Shown in pieces: positions 26,901-34,850 of a stretch of DNA of 64,000 nt. The notes below the pieces were generated by a model. It saw only the letters and a list, made by a program, of their open reading frames with translations. It was not told where the DNA came from and did not search any database. This DNA comes from JADLBR01 sp964651705. Its GTDB lineage: Bacteria > Verrucomicrobiota > Verrucomicrobiia > JADLBR01. How positions within the stretch are numbered: the first letter of the stretch is position 1; the number at the start of each line of letters is the position of its first letter. The stretch lies in assembly GCA_964651705.1 (NCBI GenBank), contig CAZYWZ010000011.1, forward strand, positions 1 to 64,000, written 5' to 3'. The translations under genes and the position numbers were made by a program.

Positions 26901-27736
26901 TCCGGGGCGAAGGCCACCGCTTCTGCAGGATCGAAAGCGCGCCCATCGTCCGATTTCTCCAGCGCCTCGTGATAGGGCATGAGGAAACCATCCGCAAAAT
27001 CGGGCCGGATGGAGTGGACCACCATTCGTTCCCACAGCAGGCTGCGAATCCTGTCGCCGGGAGGGCCGCTGTACTCGTACTCCGTCAGCTCTCCGATGCC
27101 CTTGACCCGGCCCACGCCAACGATCACCCGCCGCCCCGTGTCCTCGACCAGCGGCACCTGCTTGGCATAGAAGAACACCAGCGACTCTTCAGCCCTAACG
27201 TGATTCCAAAAGCAATCCAGCAGCGCGCGATGGTTCCGGTGGTCCTGCAGCCACCGGGTCTCAAATCCAAGGACTTCTTTTGTCGGTTCGATGGCCTCAT
27301 CGACTTCGTCCAGCGGGAACTGGTCGACAAGGCCAACGCCCTCCCCATCGCGGTTGCCGAACACAAACTTCTTCATCATCCACCGAAACGGCAGCGCGGC
27401 CGCGCCGTACGCGGGATAGCGAAGCGGCGTCGGTTTGAAATGGGCGTGGGAGTCTTTCCCCAATCTCACGTAGGGGTGCTCGTGCATGCGGGTGAAGGGG
27501 AAATCGGCCATGAACGTGGCGCGCTCCTTCACGCAGGGCGGAAAGAGCGAGTCCTCCAGCTCCCTGATAGACCTGCCTGCGACGGTGGTCTCGGCGCTCT
27601 CGTCTTTGCTCTCGAAGATGTTCTTGAGCTTGAGGCAGGCGGTGTTGCGCGCCGGGCACCCGCAGATGGACCCGTTCCATCCGGCGTCATGCCAGGGCAC
27701 GCGGACGGAAATGTGGCGCAAGGGGAATGACTTCAT
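23939..27736 (-). CDS. RecD-like SF1 helicase fused to a C-terminal PD-(D/E)XK nuclease
   Basis: 1265 residues, ATG 27736. A roughly 500-residue N-terminal region I cannot name includes CGCPARNTACLKLKN with three Cys. The helicase core has FSVLLGSAGTGKTTLLSVL (Walker A, about 650), VIVDECSMLTEEMMASLL (Walker B) and VGDSRQLPPIGAG, with the UvrD_C_2-like LTVHKAQGSEFEVVFL (about 1050). The last 115 residues, SKSEVIIANLLY, KYPDFTIDDDD and YFWEHCGM, form a Vsr-like PD-(D/E)XK nuclease (Asp in PDF, Glu in WEH). It thus combines 5'-3' helicase and endonuclease functions. It heads a unit with a HEPN protein and a helical protein. Confidence 0.75.
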   Translation of the reverse strand: MKSFPLRHISVRVPWHDAGWNGSICGCPARNTACLKLKNIFESKDESAETTVAGRSIRELEDSLFPPCVKERATFMADFPFTRMHEHPYVRLGKDSHAHFKPTPLRYPAYGAAALPFRWMMKKFVFGNRDGEGVGLVDQFPLDEVDEAIEPTKEVLGFETRWLQDHRNHRALLDCFWNHVRAEESLVFFYAKQVPLVEDTGRRVIVGVGRVKGIGELTEYEYSGPPGDRIRSLLWERMVVHSIRPDFADGFLMPYHEALEKSDDGRAFDPAEAVAFAPEDRFDEFSYATEHVGHDAAISALLACRAALLRSAELFSVATRKQEQWIDGELGRLWKKRGPFPGLGSVLSATGVPMGNFIAQALADMAGESGDPWPAWDATLEDPSKHLPEDLALHVDATIAKSWKRMGAERRAFLGLLSRIDLTVPQAVFLALPELRAENGLDLKDAAFLENPYRIYEATRLTICPVAIGTVDRGLFPTNFVREHFPIPEPTRIRTAVDARRLRALTIRELEAAASSGDTLRARDDIITTLRRRAADQKEERTDVTADLMAVAEDEHFGGEIRLMKMADGRPAYQLERLAAVGEQIREVVTKRAKAARHSLSVDWAAALDARLGPLPPEGEEREKEQRARMEKAAALAEVAVSRFSVLLGSAGTGKTTLLSVLCQHPEIHGDGILLLAPTGKARVRMEAVAREADSPKFEACTLAQFLSRSRRYDGETQRYLLTGKPGEKVAGTVIVDECSMLTEEMMASLLEAISGVKRLIFVGDSRQLPPIGAGRPFVDIIAHLAPPDIEDRFPRVGPAFAELTVPRRQGAGERDDLQLAAWFGGGATGPGEDQVFEILAGRRKSDHIRFIQWETPDELEQSLPEIISETLAFPSDREEWQSFALSLGARLDDNGSAWFNVAYGERPGAGKRAEAWQILSPVRQKPWGVDPLNRLIHVRYKGQQIAKARNPGSFRSIPKPMGDAQIIYGDKVINNRNWSVPKSRLYPQPQQRGYLANGEIGMVVGHRRTKKKNWFPDYLEIEFSTQTGKVFKFYDSDFGEEGEASLELAYALTVHKAQGSEFEVVFLILPRSPLMLSRELLYTALTRQKAKVVVLHQGSATDLQRLSSERFSAAARRLTNLFEPPKPVEIAGSFLEERLIHVTLRGEAVSSKSEVIIANLLYAQHIDYRYEQPLEIGGVTKYPDFTIDDDDSGITYFWEHCGMLADPAYRRRWEAKQAWYREHGILPLSEGCGQRGTLIVSEDDPKGGIDCRKIESLIETIRRS

Positions 27737-28215
27737 CCGGCTATCTCCTCGAACAACCCAACCTCATCCTCGACCCAACTTCTTGGCGGAAGGCCCAAGC
27801 CGGGAAGGGCGGCAACCCTCCCTGGAAAAGCAACCATGACTGCTGACGAGGGTAGTGGGCTCACTCAGAGTTTTCAAAGATTTTGGGAAGCGAAAGCGGT
27901 TTTGCAGCTCGCCACCGGCTCCAACGCCAACACCAAAGTCTGCTGGCGCGTTTGGGCAGTACCACCTCTCGTGCCGCAGATCTCGGGTCACGCCCGCGCC
28001 AAACTCTTGCACTGGCCCAGGAAACCGGACAGAGGACCGAAGATCGGGACCAAGCGCGGAATGAAGGTCACTCGGGTTGGACCTCCATGGCCACGGGGAA
28101 TCGCCGATTCCGTGGCTTGAACCGCCAATGTCGCGATCAGGCCGCCAAGAGGCCCTCTCCGTACAGCCTAGCACAGGAGCAGATCTGCCGTCGGCGGGCG
28201 GGCTAATCTGCAAGC
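27737..28215. other. Intergenic stretch without a supported gene
   Basis: No reading frame here has convincing composition or start signals. The only structure I see is the partial palindromic repeat R1 near its right end (28088-28140). Confidence 0.5.
28088..28140. repeat. Repeat R1 (partial copy of the TGGCCAC...TCGCGATCAG family)
   Basis: It starts TGGCCACGGGGAATCG, contains an imperfect hairpin with CGATTCCGTGGC, and ends CCAATGTCGCGATCAG, the terminal word shared with R2, R3 and R4. Confidence 0.6.
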
Positions 28216-28953
28216 ATGTTCCCGAGGATTCTTGCGGTTTCGGATCTCCACGCGAATTGGCTGTGGTATGGGTGGGTGGCCCGCCATGCGGCACGATTCG
28301 ACCTGATCTGTTTCGGGGGAGATCTGTGCGACATATTCACGACGCGCCTGGGGCTGGCCGAGCAGCGGCGATTGATCCTCCGACGCCTGGTGGCCCTCGC
28401 TGGCGAGGGCAGGCTCGTGGCGGTGGCCGAGGGCAACCACGATGCCGTGCAGCCGGGGTGGCTACGTCCCGATCGCGCGATGGCGTCTGTCATGTGGCCT
28501 GGGTATTCGGGCGAGGTCAAGGCTGGGGCTCGATCACTACTCGTCACGGTGTGCCCGGATACCGCTTTCGACGAACGGGGCGGCGCCAAGCGGGAGGTGG
28601 TCGCGCTCATGGAATCCGGCGCCGAGCTGCGGGACAGAATGGGACTCCCATGGCTGGTATTGCATCACGAGCCAACCACCCAAACCCCGATCTGCTGGGG
28701 TGCCGAGGGGAGCACCGAACTGGCCGCCTTGGTACGGCGCCATCAGCCCGATCTGGTGATCTGCGGGCACATCCATGAGGCCCCGTTTGCGCGGGAGTTT
28801 GGTGGCCGTTGGCATCACAGGATCGGCAAAAGCCTCCTCGTCAATGCCGGCCAATGCCGCGGCAAGCCGTGGCCGTGTCACCTGATCATTGCCGGGGAAA
28901 GCGTCCTCTGGCGCGCGCCCGGTTATCCCAAGGAATCCGTCCAGATCGGCTGA
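28216..28953 (+). CDS. Calcineurin-like metallophosphoesterase
   Basis: 245 residues, ATG 28216. The five family blocks are complete: AVSDLHANW, CFGGDLCD, AEGNHDA, LVLHHEPT and VICGHIHEAP, giving the two-metal site. There is no signal peptide, so it is probably cytoplasmic. The substrate cannot be deduced. The last 33 nt of the gene are duplicated as the start of the direct repeat copy at 34027, so the gene end was part of a duplication. Confidence 0.8.
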   Translation: MFPRILAVSDLHANWLWYGWVARHAARFDLICFGGDLCDIFTTRLGLAEQRRLILRRLVALAGEGRLVAVAEGNHDAVQPGWLRPDRAMASVMWPGYSGEVKAGARSLLVTVCPDTAFDERGGAKREVVALMESGAELRDRMGLPWLVLHHEPTTQTPICWGAEGSTELAALVRRHQPDLVICGHIHEAPFAREFGGRWHHRIGKSLLVNAGQCRGKPWPCHLIIAGESVLWRAPGYPKESVQIG

Positions 28954-29208
28954 GCGTCGCACATCGGTCGCGTTTGTCGCTTGGCCTGCCGCCAAATCCG
29001 CCTGCCGGTCGGAATGGGCCGGGGGCTCCGATACCGGGTGGGCAGGAGGTGGGGTCCGCCAATTATTGGGACCAAGTGCGCGATCCCGGCATCCACGGGC
29101 GAGCCTAGGTGGCCACGGCGTGGCCATGGGTCCTATCCCTATGGAGAGGACGAAAAATGGCCACAGGAACCCGCCGATTTCGGGGGTCCAATCGCCAATG
29201 TCGCGATC
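28921..29208. repeat. 288-bp direct repeat, copy 1
   Basis: It matches 34027-34313. The first 187 bp are identical and the last roughly 100 bp, which comprise palindromic repeat R2 (29110-29210), differ at scattered positions and one indel. The two copies lie 5106 bp apart. Confidence 0.9.
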
Positions 29209-29210
29209 GG
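29110..29210. repeat. Repeat R2
   Basis: Starts with the 17-bp palindrome TGGCCACGGCGTGGCCA, has an inner TGGCCACAGGAACCCG block, and ends CCAATGTCGCGATCGG. Same layout as R3 and R4. Confidence 0.75.
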
Positions 29211-29317
29211 GTGATTGGCGGGGCTGCACCGGGTCTCTCGCCGGGCTGAGTCCGCCCACCGCGCCAACTGGCGCGGCGGTTGATCGCCACCGGTCGCACC
29301 GGAACACCACCCGGCGG

Positions 29318-29536
29318 TCAGCCGACCGTCGCGCGCCGCTGGGCGCCCTTTTTAAGCGGCGCGTCCCCCGAGTCCCCGAAGGGGTTGAATTCCCCGCTCT
29401 CGAGCCTGCCGAGCCCCGCGCGGATCGCCATGCGCAGCACGTCGGATTGCGCCAGCCCCGTGGACTTGGCCAGCGCCTCGATGCGCCCGGCCAGGTCCTC
29501 GGGCAGCCGGAGCTGGCGATTGCGGCCCTTGGCCAT
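29318..29536 (-). CDS. Ribbon-helix-helix (CopG-like) DNA-binding protein
   Basis: 72 residues, ATG 29536. NRQLRLPEDLAGRIEALA followed by TGLAQSDVLRMAIRAGLG is the beta-alpha-alpha pattern of ribbon-helix-helix regulators. It is divergent from a second small gene at 29687, with 150 bp between that may hold shared promoters. The pair resembles an antitoxin-type regulator locus, but no toxin is visible. Confidence 0.6.
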   Translation of the reverse strand: MAKGRNRQLRLPEDLAGRIEALAKSTGLAQSDVLRMAIRAGLGRLESGEFNPFGDSGDAPLKKGAQRRATVG

Positions 29537-29686
29537 GCCCCGACCGTACCGCCCGACACCGCCCCCAACAAGCCGGAAAAGGCCCCCGGCGGCGGCGGCC
29601 TAATCTCCGGCGCCAGGCAGCCCGCACGCGCGGGCGCCGCCCGACGCGGCGCCCGCCGGACCGGGACCTGGCAACAGGAGGTTGAC

Positions 29687-29932
29687 ATGCGTTACTATAC
29701 TAGTTACATCCAGTCACACGCCGTGAAGCTCCCGATACCGCCAGAGCAGCTGAGGGTCGTCCGGCGGATCGCCCGCCGGACCGGCGCGGGGGTGGAACGG
29801 GTGCTGATCGAGGCGCTGGAGGCGGGCCTCCGGGGGGCGGAGGCGGCCCTGCAGGAGCGCGGATCCCGCGCCGCGCGCCGGTTCCTCGAAGGGGACATGG
29901 GCGACGGGGAAGGCAAAGGGGGGAGGCGATGA
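29687..29932 (+). CDS. Small DNA-binding-like protein heading the phosphatase-superfamily operon
   Basis: 81 residues from ATG 29687, fixed by AGGAGG at 29676-29681. VKLPIPPEQLRVVRRIARRT and VERVLIEALEAGLRGAE look like a degenerate ribbon-helix-helix unit similar in spacing to the divergent protein at 29318. Its TGA overlaps the next ATG (ATGA at 29929), so it is translationally coupled to the membrane enzyme and may be its regulator. Confidence 0.55.
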   Translation: MRYYTSYIQSHAVKLPIPPEQLRVVRRIARRTGAGVERVLIEALEAGLRGAEAALQERGSRAARRFLEGDMGDGEGKGGRR

Positions 29933-31839
29933 CCGGCGCCAGAGGAGCGAACCGCGCCAGGGCGTACGCGTATGGCGGGGCGGCCGCCGTGGCCCTCCTG
30001 GGCGCCCTGGGGCCGCCTATGCTCGCCGGGGGGTTCCTGCTGGACCGGGGCGACGCCATCGCGGGGGCGATGATCGCCGACACGCTGCTGTCAAACCTCT
30101 GGGTCGTCGGCCTGGCGGCCCTCTCGGTGGCGGCCTCGGCCCGGATGGGCCGATGGGCCGGGGCCGCGGTCCGGTTGCCCGCGGCGGCGGCGGTGGCGCT
30201 GTACGCCGCCGACGCGGCGGTCGGGCTCCTGTTCGGGGTCCGGTTGTTCCTCCGCGACGCGATCGCGTTCGCCGGCGACCCGGCGGACTGGATCCGGTTC
30301 CTGTCGGTGGGCGCGGCAACCGACGCGCCGCGGATGGTCGTCGCGGGGTCCGTGGCCACCGCGGGGCTCCTGGGCGCCGCGGGCCTGGTCCTCTGCCGCC
30401 CGCCGCGACCGCCGCGGTCCATCGTGGTGGCCGCGGCATGTGCCATCGCCATCGGCTTGTGCAGCCTGGCCCTCGACCCGCCCGGCCGCGCGGGCGTGGC
30501 CCCCGCCATCGAACTCGCCCTGACCGACACCGCCGCCAGCCCGTACTCCGCCGCCCTCGGGGCGGCGCTGGAATCGGCGGTGGCCTCGGCGCGGCCCCGG
30601 GTGATCGCGCCGCGGGCCAATCCCGCCCCCCGCACCCCCGACATCGTCCTTCTGATCATCGAGAGCTGGTCGTCCTACCACTCTTCATTCTTCGGCGGGG
30701 ACAACGACTGGACCCCCGGCCTCGACACGCTCGCGGCCGGTGGCCTGGCGTTCACCAATTTCTGCGCCAACGGGCTCACGACCGAGGACGGCATCATCGC
30801 GCTGGTCGCGGGGGAGGAGCCCATCGTCCCGGCGACCGGACCCCGCCGGGGGTGGCTGGAGTGCTTCTCCGGGTTCATGGGCCCGGAACGGGCGCTGCCC
30901 CGGCTCCTGGCCCCGTCCGGCTACCTGTGCTGCTGGCTCACCACCGGCCCGATCCGGTTCTCCTGCAAGCACCAGTTCCTCGACACCGCGGGGTTCGACC
31001 TGCTCTCCGATGGCTCCGACCCGTTCTACCGCGACGGCGAGGGCGGGCGCCCCTGGCCGCAGGCGATGTTCGGCCCACCGGACCGGGCGCTCTATCGCCG
31101 CGCGCTCTCGATGGTCGCCGGCCCCGGCCCGGGGCCGGGCTCCGCCCGGCGCCCGCTCCTGCTGGTCCTGGAGACGACCTCCTCCCACCTGCCCCTGTGC
31201 AACCCCGACGGCCCGCCCCACGACGAGGCCTCCGTGATGCGATACGTCGACCGGGAGGCCTCCGCCTTCGCCGGGGCCCTGCGGCGGGCGGGCTTCTTCC
31301 GCGGCGGTGGCCTGCTGGTCGTCACATCCGACCACCGTGCCATGACCGCCCCACGCCCCGGGGAGGGGAGGCTCTTCGGGGAATGGGCGCCATGGAGGGT
31401 GCCGCTCTTCTTTCTGGCCGACTGGCTGCCGCGCGGGGTGATCGATCCCCGCCCGGCCGCGCAGACCGATATCGGCCCCACCCTCGAGTGGCTCGTGTCT
31501 GGCCGATGCCCCGTCGCGGGGCGCCGGTCGATCCTGCTGGATCCCGGCTGTCCCCCGGCGCGATTCTTCGCCGCGCGGGAGCGCGACGCCCGCCACATCA
31601 TCCGCGTGGCCGACCGGGCCACCGGCGCCTCCTCCCGCGTCGCGTTGGCCGGGGACCGCACCCGGCGCCCAGCGGGATTGGACGAGGCGCTGGACTGGGT
31701 GGAATGGGAGCGGCTGGCGAGGGAGCCCAGGACCGCCCTGCGGCCCGACATCCGATACCAGCCGCGCCACGCCGCGATCATCTCTCAGGCGGTGCCGCCA
31801 TTCCCGCTGGCGGTGGCCGCCCCGGCGCAGGTCCCATGA
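29929..31839 (+). CDS. Membrane-anchored alkaline-phosphatase-superfamily enzyme (LTA synthase/sulfatase-like)
   Basis: 636 residues. Five hydrophobic segments in the first 190 residues anchor it. The extracytoplasmic catalytic domain begins TPDIVLLIIESWSSYHSSFF (about 227), with a likely Thr nucleophile in CANGLTTEDG and a later metal-ligand block VTSDHRAM. LTA synthases and phosphoethanolamine transferases share this plan: transfer of phosphate-linked groups to envelope glycans or lipids. The Glu in LIIES matches the metal-binding Glu of LTA synthases. GC is very high and codon use strongly GC-ending. It is coupled at both ends by ATGA overlaps to small genes. Exact substrate unknown. Confidence 0.7.
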   Translation: MTGARGANRARAYAYGGAAAVALLGALGPPMLAGGFLLDRGDAIAGAMIADTLLSNLWVVGLAALSVAASARMGRWAGAAVRLPAAAAVALYAADAAVGLLFGVRLFLRDAIAFAGDPADWIRFLSVGAATDAPRMVVAGSVATAGLLGAAGLVLCRPPRPPRSIVVAAACAIAIGLCSLALDPPGRAGVAPAIELALTDTAASPYSAALGAALESAVASARPRVIAPRANPAPRTPDIVLLIIESWSSYHSSFFGGDNDWTPGLDTLAAGGLAFTNFCANGLTTEDGIIALVAGEEPIVPATGPRRGWLECFSGFMGPERALPRLLAPSGYLCCWLTTGPIRFSCKHQFLDTAGFDLLSDGSDPFYRDGEGGRPWPQAMFGPPDRALYRRALSMVAGPGPGPGSARRPLLLVLETTSSHLPLCNPDGPPHDEASVMRYVDREASAFAGALRRAGFFRGGGLLVVTSDHRAMTAPRPGEGRLFGEWAPWRVPLFFLADWLPRGVIDPRPAAQTDIGPTLEWLVSGRCPVAGRRSILLDPGCPPARFFAARERDARHIIRVADRATGASSRVALAGDRTRRPAGLDEALDWVEWERLAREPRTALRPDIRYQPRHAAIISQAVPPFPLAVAAPAQVP

Positions 31840-32333
31840 GGACCCCACCCCATGGCGGCGGATCGCCAAAGCGCGCAAGCGATCTGATGGCGCGCGTCAC
31901 CGAGGCGCTGTTGCTGCTTGCACTTCTCTGCTGGACCGGACTCCTCGCGGCGCGCCTCCTCCACGGTGGGCTGCCGGGGACCGTGCGCTCCACCGGCCCC
32001 TCCGGGGCCACCGGCGGCATGATGTTCTCCGATCGCGCGGAGGCCGCCGTCGAGATCCGGGGCCGGGGACTCGTCCTCTGGTGGAAGGAGAGCCCCGTAC
32101 CCCTGAGCCAAGAACAGGCGCGTGAGATCGCCGGGTTCATCCTCGCCCCCGGCGCCGCCGCGACCCTCGTCGCCGGCGAGTGGTCCTTCCACGCCGCGGA
32201 CTCCCCCGTCGGGACGGGGGCCTTCCGCCTCGCCAGGCGCATCGGCGACGCCGTAAAGATCGAGTACACGATATCGGGGGCCGATGCCGCCGAGATCGCC
32301 CGGCTGCTGTCGGCCGCGGGGGGCGGGGGGTGA
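31836..32333 (+). CDS. Single-pass membrane protein, hypothetical
   Basis: 165 residues from ATG 31836, overlapping the stop of the phosphatase-superfamily gene (ATGA). One membrane segment (EALLLLALLCWTGLLAARLL, about 23-42) is followed by an outward domain with no known motif. The coupling implies that it assists or modifies the enzyme upstream. Confidence 0.6.
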   Translation: MRTPPHGGGSPKRASDLMARVTEALLLLALLCWTGLLAARLLHGGLPGTVRSTGPSGATGGMMFSDRAEAAVEIRGRGLVLWWKESPVPLSQEQAREIAGFILAPGAAATLVAGEWSFHAADSPVGTGAFRLARRIGDAVKIEYTISGADAAEIARLLSAAGGGG

Positions 32334-32621
32334 TCGACCCCGCGCCATCCCAGGGAATCGGTCCGAATCAGAGAGTGATACCTGCCGTGGAGGCCGAAGG
32401 TCACCTGGGGCTCGCAGAACCGGACACCTGTTGCGTCGCCGTTCCGCTGGAAGCGCGCGCCCACCACCCCGACTCAGAGGTCGGCGGGGGCGGCGAATCG
32501 TCCAATCCCTCGAGGATGTCGTAGGCGCCGTCCCTGATCTGCGTCGGCTACGTGACCTTGGAGCAGTCCTTGTGGGCGATCTTCATCCGCTTGAACACCG
32601 GCTTGTAGCGGCGCGCCGGCA

Positions 32622-33437
32622 TCAGGGGCAAGCTCGCAAAGAACTCCCCCCCAACCCGCGGGCCTTCTTGTGGCCAATATTACAGAGGTGGTCGGCGATC
32701 CTGGGCATGAGCCGCGCCAGCGGGGGGCACTCGGTGGCCAGGGTCGGGTAGAGCGGACCCAGGTCGATGTCCCAGCCCTGCCGGGCCCCCTGCGGCACCT
32801 CCTTGGCACTGGCCAGCCGGGCCTGCCACACCTTCGTGAGCTCGCGCAGCATCAGCCTGCGCTCGCGATCGGGGGGCACGACGACCACGTGGCAGGCCTT
32901 CGCCTTCTCGTTAGCCGCCGGGGGCGGCGAGTCCCCCGGCATCGGGCGGCGGGGCCGGCCGGCGATCCGCAGCGCGGTGCGCGCCACCGCGAGCCGCTCG
33001 CCCTGGGGCAGCCGGTGGACCATGTCCGCGAGCCGCGGCATGACCCTGTGCTCGATCAGGCCCAACTCGGCCAACGGGTCGAACCGCAGCGCGATGCCCA
33101 AGCCCGCCGCCATCGTGGTGTCGAGCAGCAGGCCGGGGCGGTAGACGGGGGCATCGGGCCGGGAGGACTCCCGGATTGCCTCGGCGATCTCCAGGGCTCC
33201 CAGGAGCCTCTCGGCTTCGCGGGCCTGCCTGGCGCTGGCGCGCTGGCGGCGCTTGCGCACGGCCTCCTGCTCGGCCCTCTCCCTCGCCTTCCCCATCTCT
33301 GCCAAATAGCCATCCCGATCCAGCCCCGCTGCGATCGCCGCGATCTGGTGCATTCCGAGCGCCGATTCCTGGGCCTCGTCCCCCGGCTCGGTCTGGGGGG
33401 CGAAGTCATCCTGCTGGTTCTCGCTTTTCGTGCTCAT
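32622..33437 (-). CDS. Hypothetical protein, possibly frameshifted at a G7 tract
   Basis: About 271 residues, ATG 33437 (33446 is also possible). It is charged with an Arg/Glu-rich helical region (REAERLLGALEIAEAIRESS) and no recognised domain. Near the 3' end a run of seven G (plus-strand C at 32646-32652) is followed by a quick stop. Reading one base back continues to 32548 as EFFASLPLMPARRYKPVFK and more, which looks coding. Either an indel (sequencing or real) or slippage at the run is likely. Confidence 0.5.
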   Translation of the reverse strand: MSTKSENQQDDFAPQTEPGDEAQESALGMHQIAAIAAGLDRDGYLAEMGKARERAEQEAVRKRRQRASARQAREAERLLGALEIAEAIRESSRPDAPVYRPGLLLDTTMAAGLGIALRFDPLAELGLIEHRVMPRLADMVHRLPQGERLAVARTALRIAGRPRRPMPGDSPPPAANEKAKACHVVVVPPDRERRLMLRELTKVWQARLASAKEVPQGARQGWDIDLGPLYPTLATECPPLARLMPRIADHLCNIGHKKARGLGGSSLRACP

Positions 33438-33925
33438 TGCCAGCATTAGCGAATCCGGAGAGGGGGGAAATCGCATCTTTCTAGGATTATAAAATGTGAC
33501 GAATCATGCACCTCCATGCCGACATCTGGCCGACAGGGTCTGGCGGGACAAAAAGGGGAAACTTGCTAGGTAGTCGGCCTTGGTCGCCAGAAGCCGGCGC
33601 GTTATGATGGTCGAAGACGAGAAATTTGGATTCTGCGCCCACGTGCTCAAGTGGTTCCACGCCTCGCTCAAGCAACGGGCAGGGATCACCAGTCCAAACC
33701 CGAAGCCGCCCCAGCATGGACGGACCGCACCATCAGGGGATCTGCGGTCTCCCACGTTGCCGGGCCTGTGATGCCGCACCGGGGTCACCCCCCCTACCGA
33801 CACTGAACGCTCACGGTCGGTCCAATCGCGTGATCTCGCAGCGGCGCAAGCGTAGCCCCACACCCCGATCCAGTGCGGAAACCCGGACCAACTGCGGGAT
33901 TATGGCCCAATGGCACCGCCCGCTG

Positions 33926-34027
33926 TGGCCACGGCGTGGCCATGCGGCTTCTCCCTATGAAATGGGATCGCCATGGCCACCGGGAAGGGCCGAGGTCCGT
34001 ATCCCCAAACCTCAATGTCGCGATCAG
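33926..34027. repeat. Repeat R3
   Basis: Starts with the palindrome TGGCCACGGCGTGGCCA and ends TCAATGTCGCGATCAG. Its last base adjoins the first base of direct-repeat copy 2 (34027). Confidence 0.75.
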
Positions 34028-34313
34028 GTTATCCCAAGGAATCCGTCCAGATCGGCTGAGCGTCGCACATCGGTCGCGTTTGTCGCTTGGCCTGCCGCCA
34101 AATCCGCCTGCCGGTCGGAATGGGCCGGGGGCTCCGATACCGGGTGGGCAGGAGGTGGGGTCCGCCAATTATTGGGACCAAGTGCGCGATCCCGGCATCC
34201 ACGGGCGAGCCTACATGGCCACGGCGTGGCCATGCGTCTTGTCCCTATGGCGAGGACGAAAAATGGCCACAGGAACCCGCCGAATCCGGGGTCAAATCGC
34301 CAATGTCGCGATC
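34027..34313. repeat. 288-bp direct repeat, copy 2
   Basis: Matches 28921-29208; identical for 187 bp including the last 33 bp of the metallophosphoesterase coding sequence, here detached from any gene. Begins exactly where R3 ends. Confidence 0.9.
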
Positions 34314-34315
34314 AG
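34216..34315. repeat. Repeat R4
   Basis: Palindrome TGGCCACGGCGTGGCCA at 34216-34232, inner TGGCCACAGGAACCCG, end CCAATGTCGCGATCAG. It forms the right third of direct-repeat copy 2. Confidence 0.75.
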
Positions 34316-34680
34316 AGACGATCTTGCAAAAGTGCGCCGCCCGAGTCCGGTCTTTGGGTTGGGCCGGAAGGCTAATGGTCGCGATGCGATGTGAATGGTG
34401 CCTGATGGCTTGGCGTATGGCGGCGGCCGTGATGTTGGGTGGGACGCCTATCCGCGTGGGGGCGCCGTGGCACCCGGCATCGCCTGCTGGCGGAAGCGCA
34501 TGGTCTCCGGACCCAGGACGACTCGATGGTCAACGCAGCCATCCGGTTCCGCAAGTCACCGAGGCGGCACCCCGCCGAGGGGGTCCGCCTGCCTCATCGG
34601 CCCAAGAATCGTTTTCGACGCGCGGGAGGGTCGCACCCGCAGACCGAGAGAGTCACCCCCGCCGGGCGGCAAGAGCCTCC

Positions 34681-34823
34681 TCAACCGAGAGTGTTTTGCG
34701 CATCCAGAGTGCCGCGTCGGCTTCGAAATTGGCTTCGGCGACAGGGGGTGTGACCGATGCCGACCGCTCGGGTCACCCCGGCCACGGGGCGATGAGGCGG
34801 TCAACCGAGAGCGTTTTGCGCAT
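34681..34823 (+). repeat. 120-bp-spaced duplicated leader motif
   Basis: TCAACCGAGAG(T/C)GTTTTGCGCAT occurs at 34681-34703 and again at 34801-34823, 22 of 23 bases identical, with related sequence before each copy. A weaker relative (AATCGTTTTCGACGCGC) lies near 34606. The second copy is 28 bp upstream of the ATG at 34851. Confidence 0.6.
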
Positions 34824-34850
34824 ATCACCGCCCGAATGGGGGCGTCGGCC

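Larger units (their letters stand above)
33438..34850. other. Long intergenic region built of repeats
   Basis: No gene is supported over 1.4 kb. It contains repeats R3 and R4, copy 2 of the 288-bp direct repeat, and a 120-bp-spaced duplication just upstream of the gene at 34851. Confidence 0.6.

Noticed and set aside
30153..31835. Long plus-strand frame overlapping the phosphatase-superfamily gene
   Set aside because: Arg/Pro-rich shadow; only its last part from ATG 31836 is a plausible gene, listed separately.
33626..34375. Plus-strand frames over the repeats
   Set aside because: They arise because the duplicated repeat is open in the same frame in both copies; no independent coding evidence.
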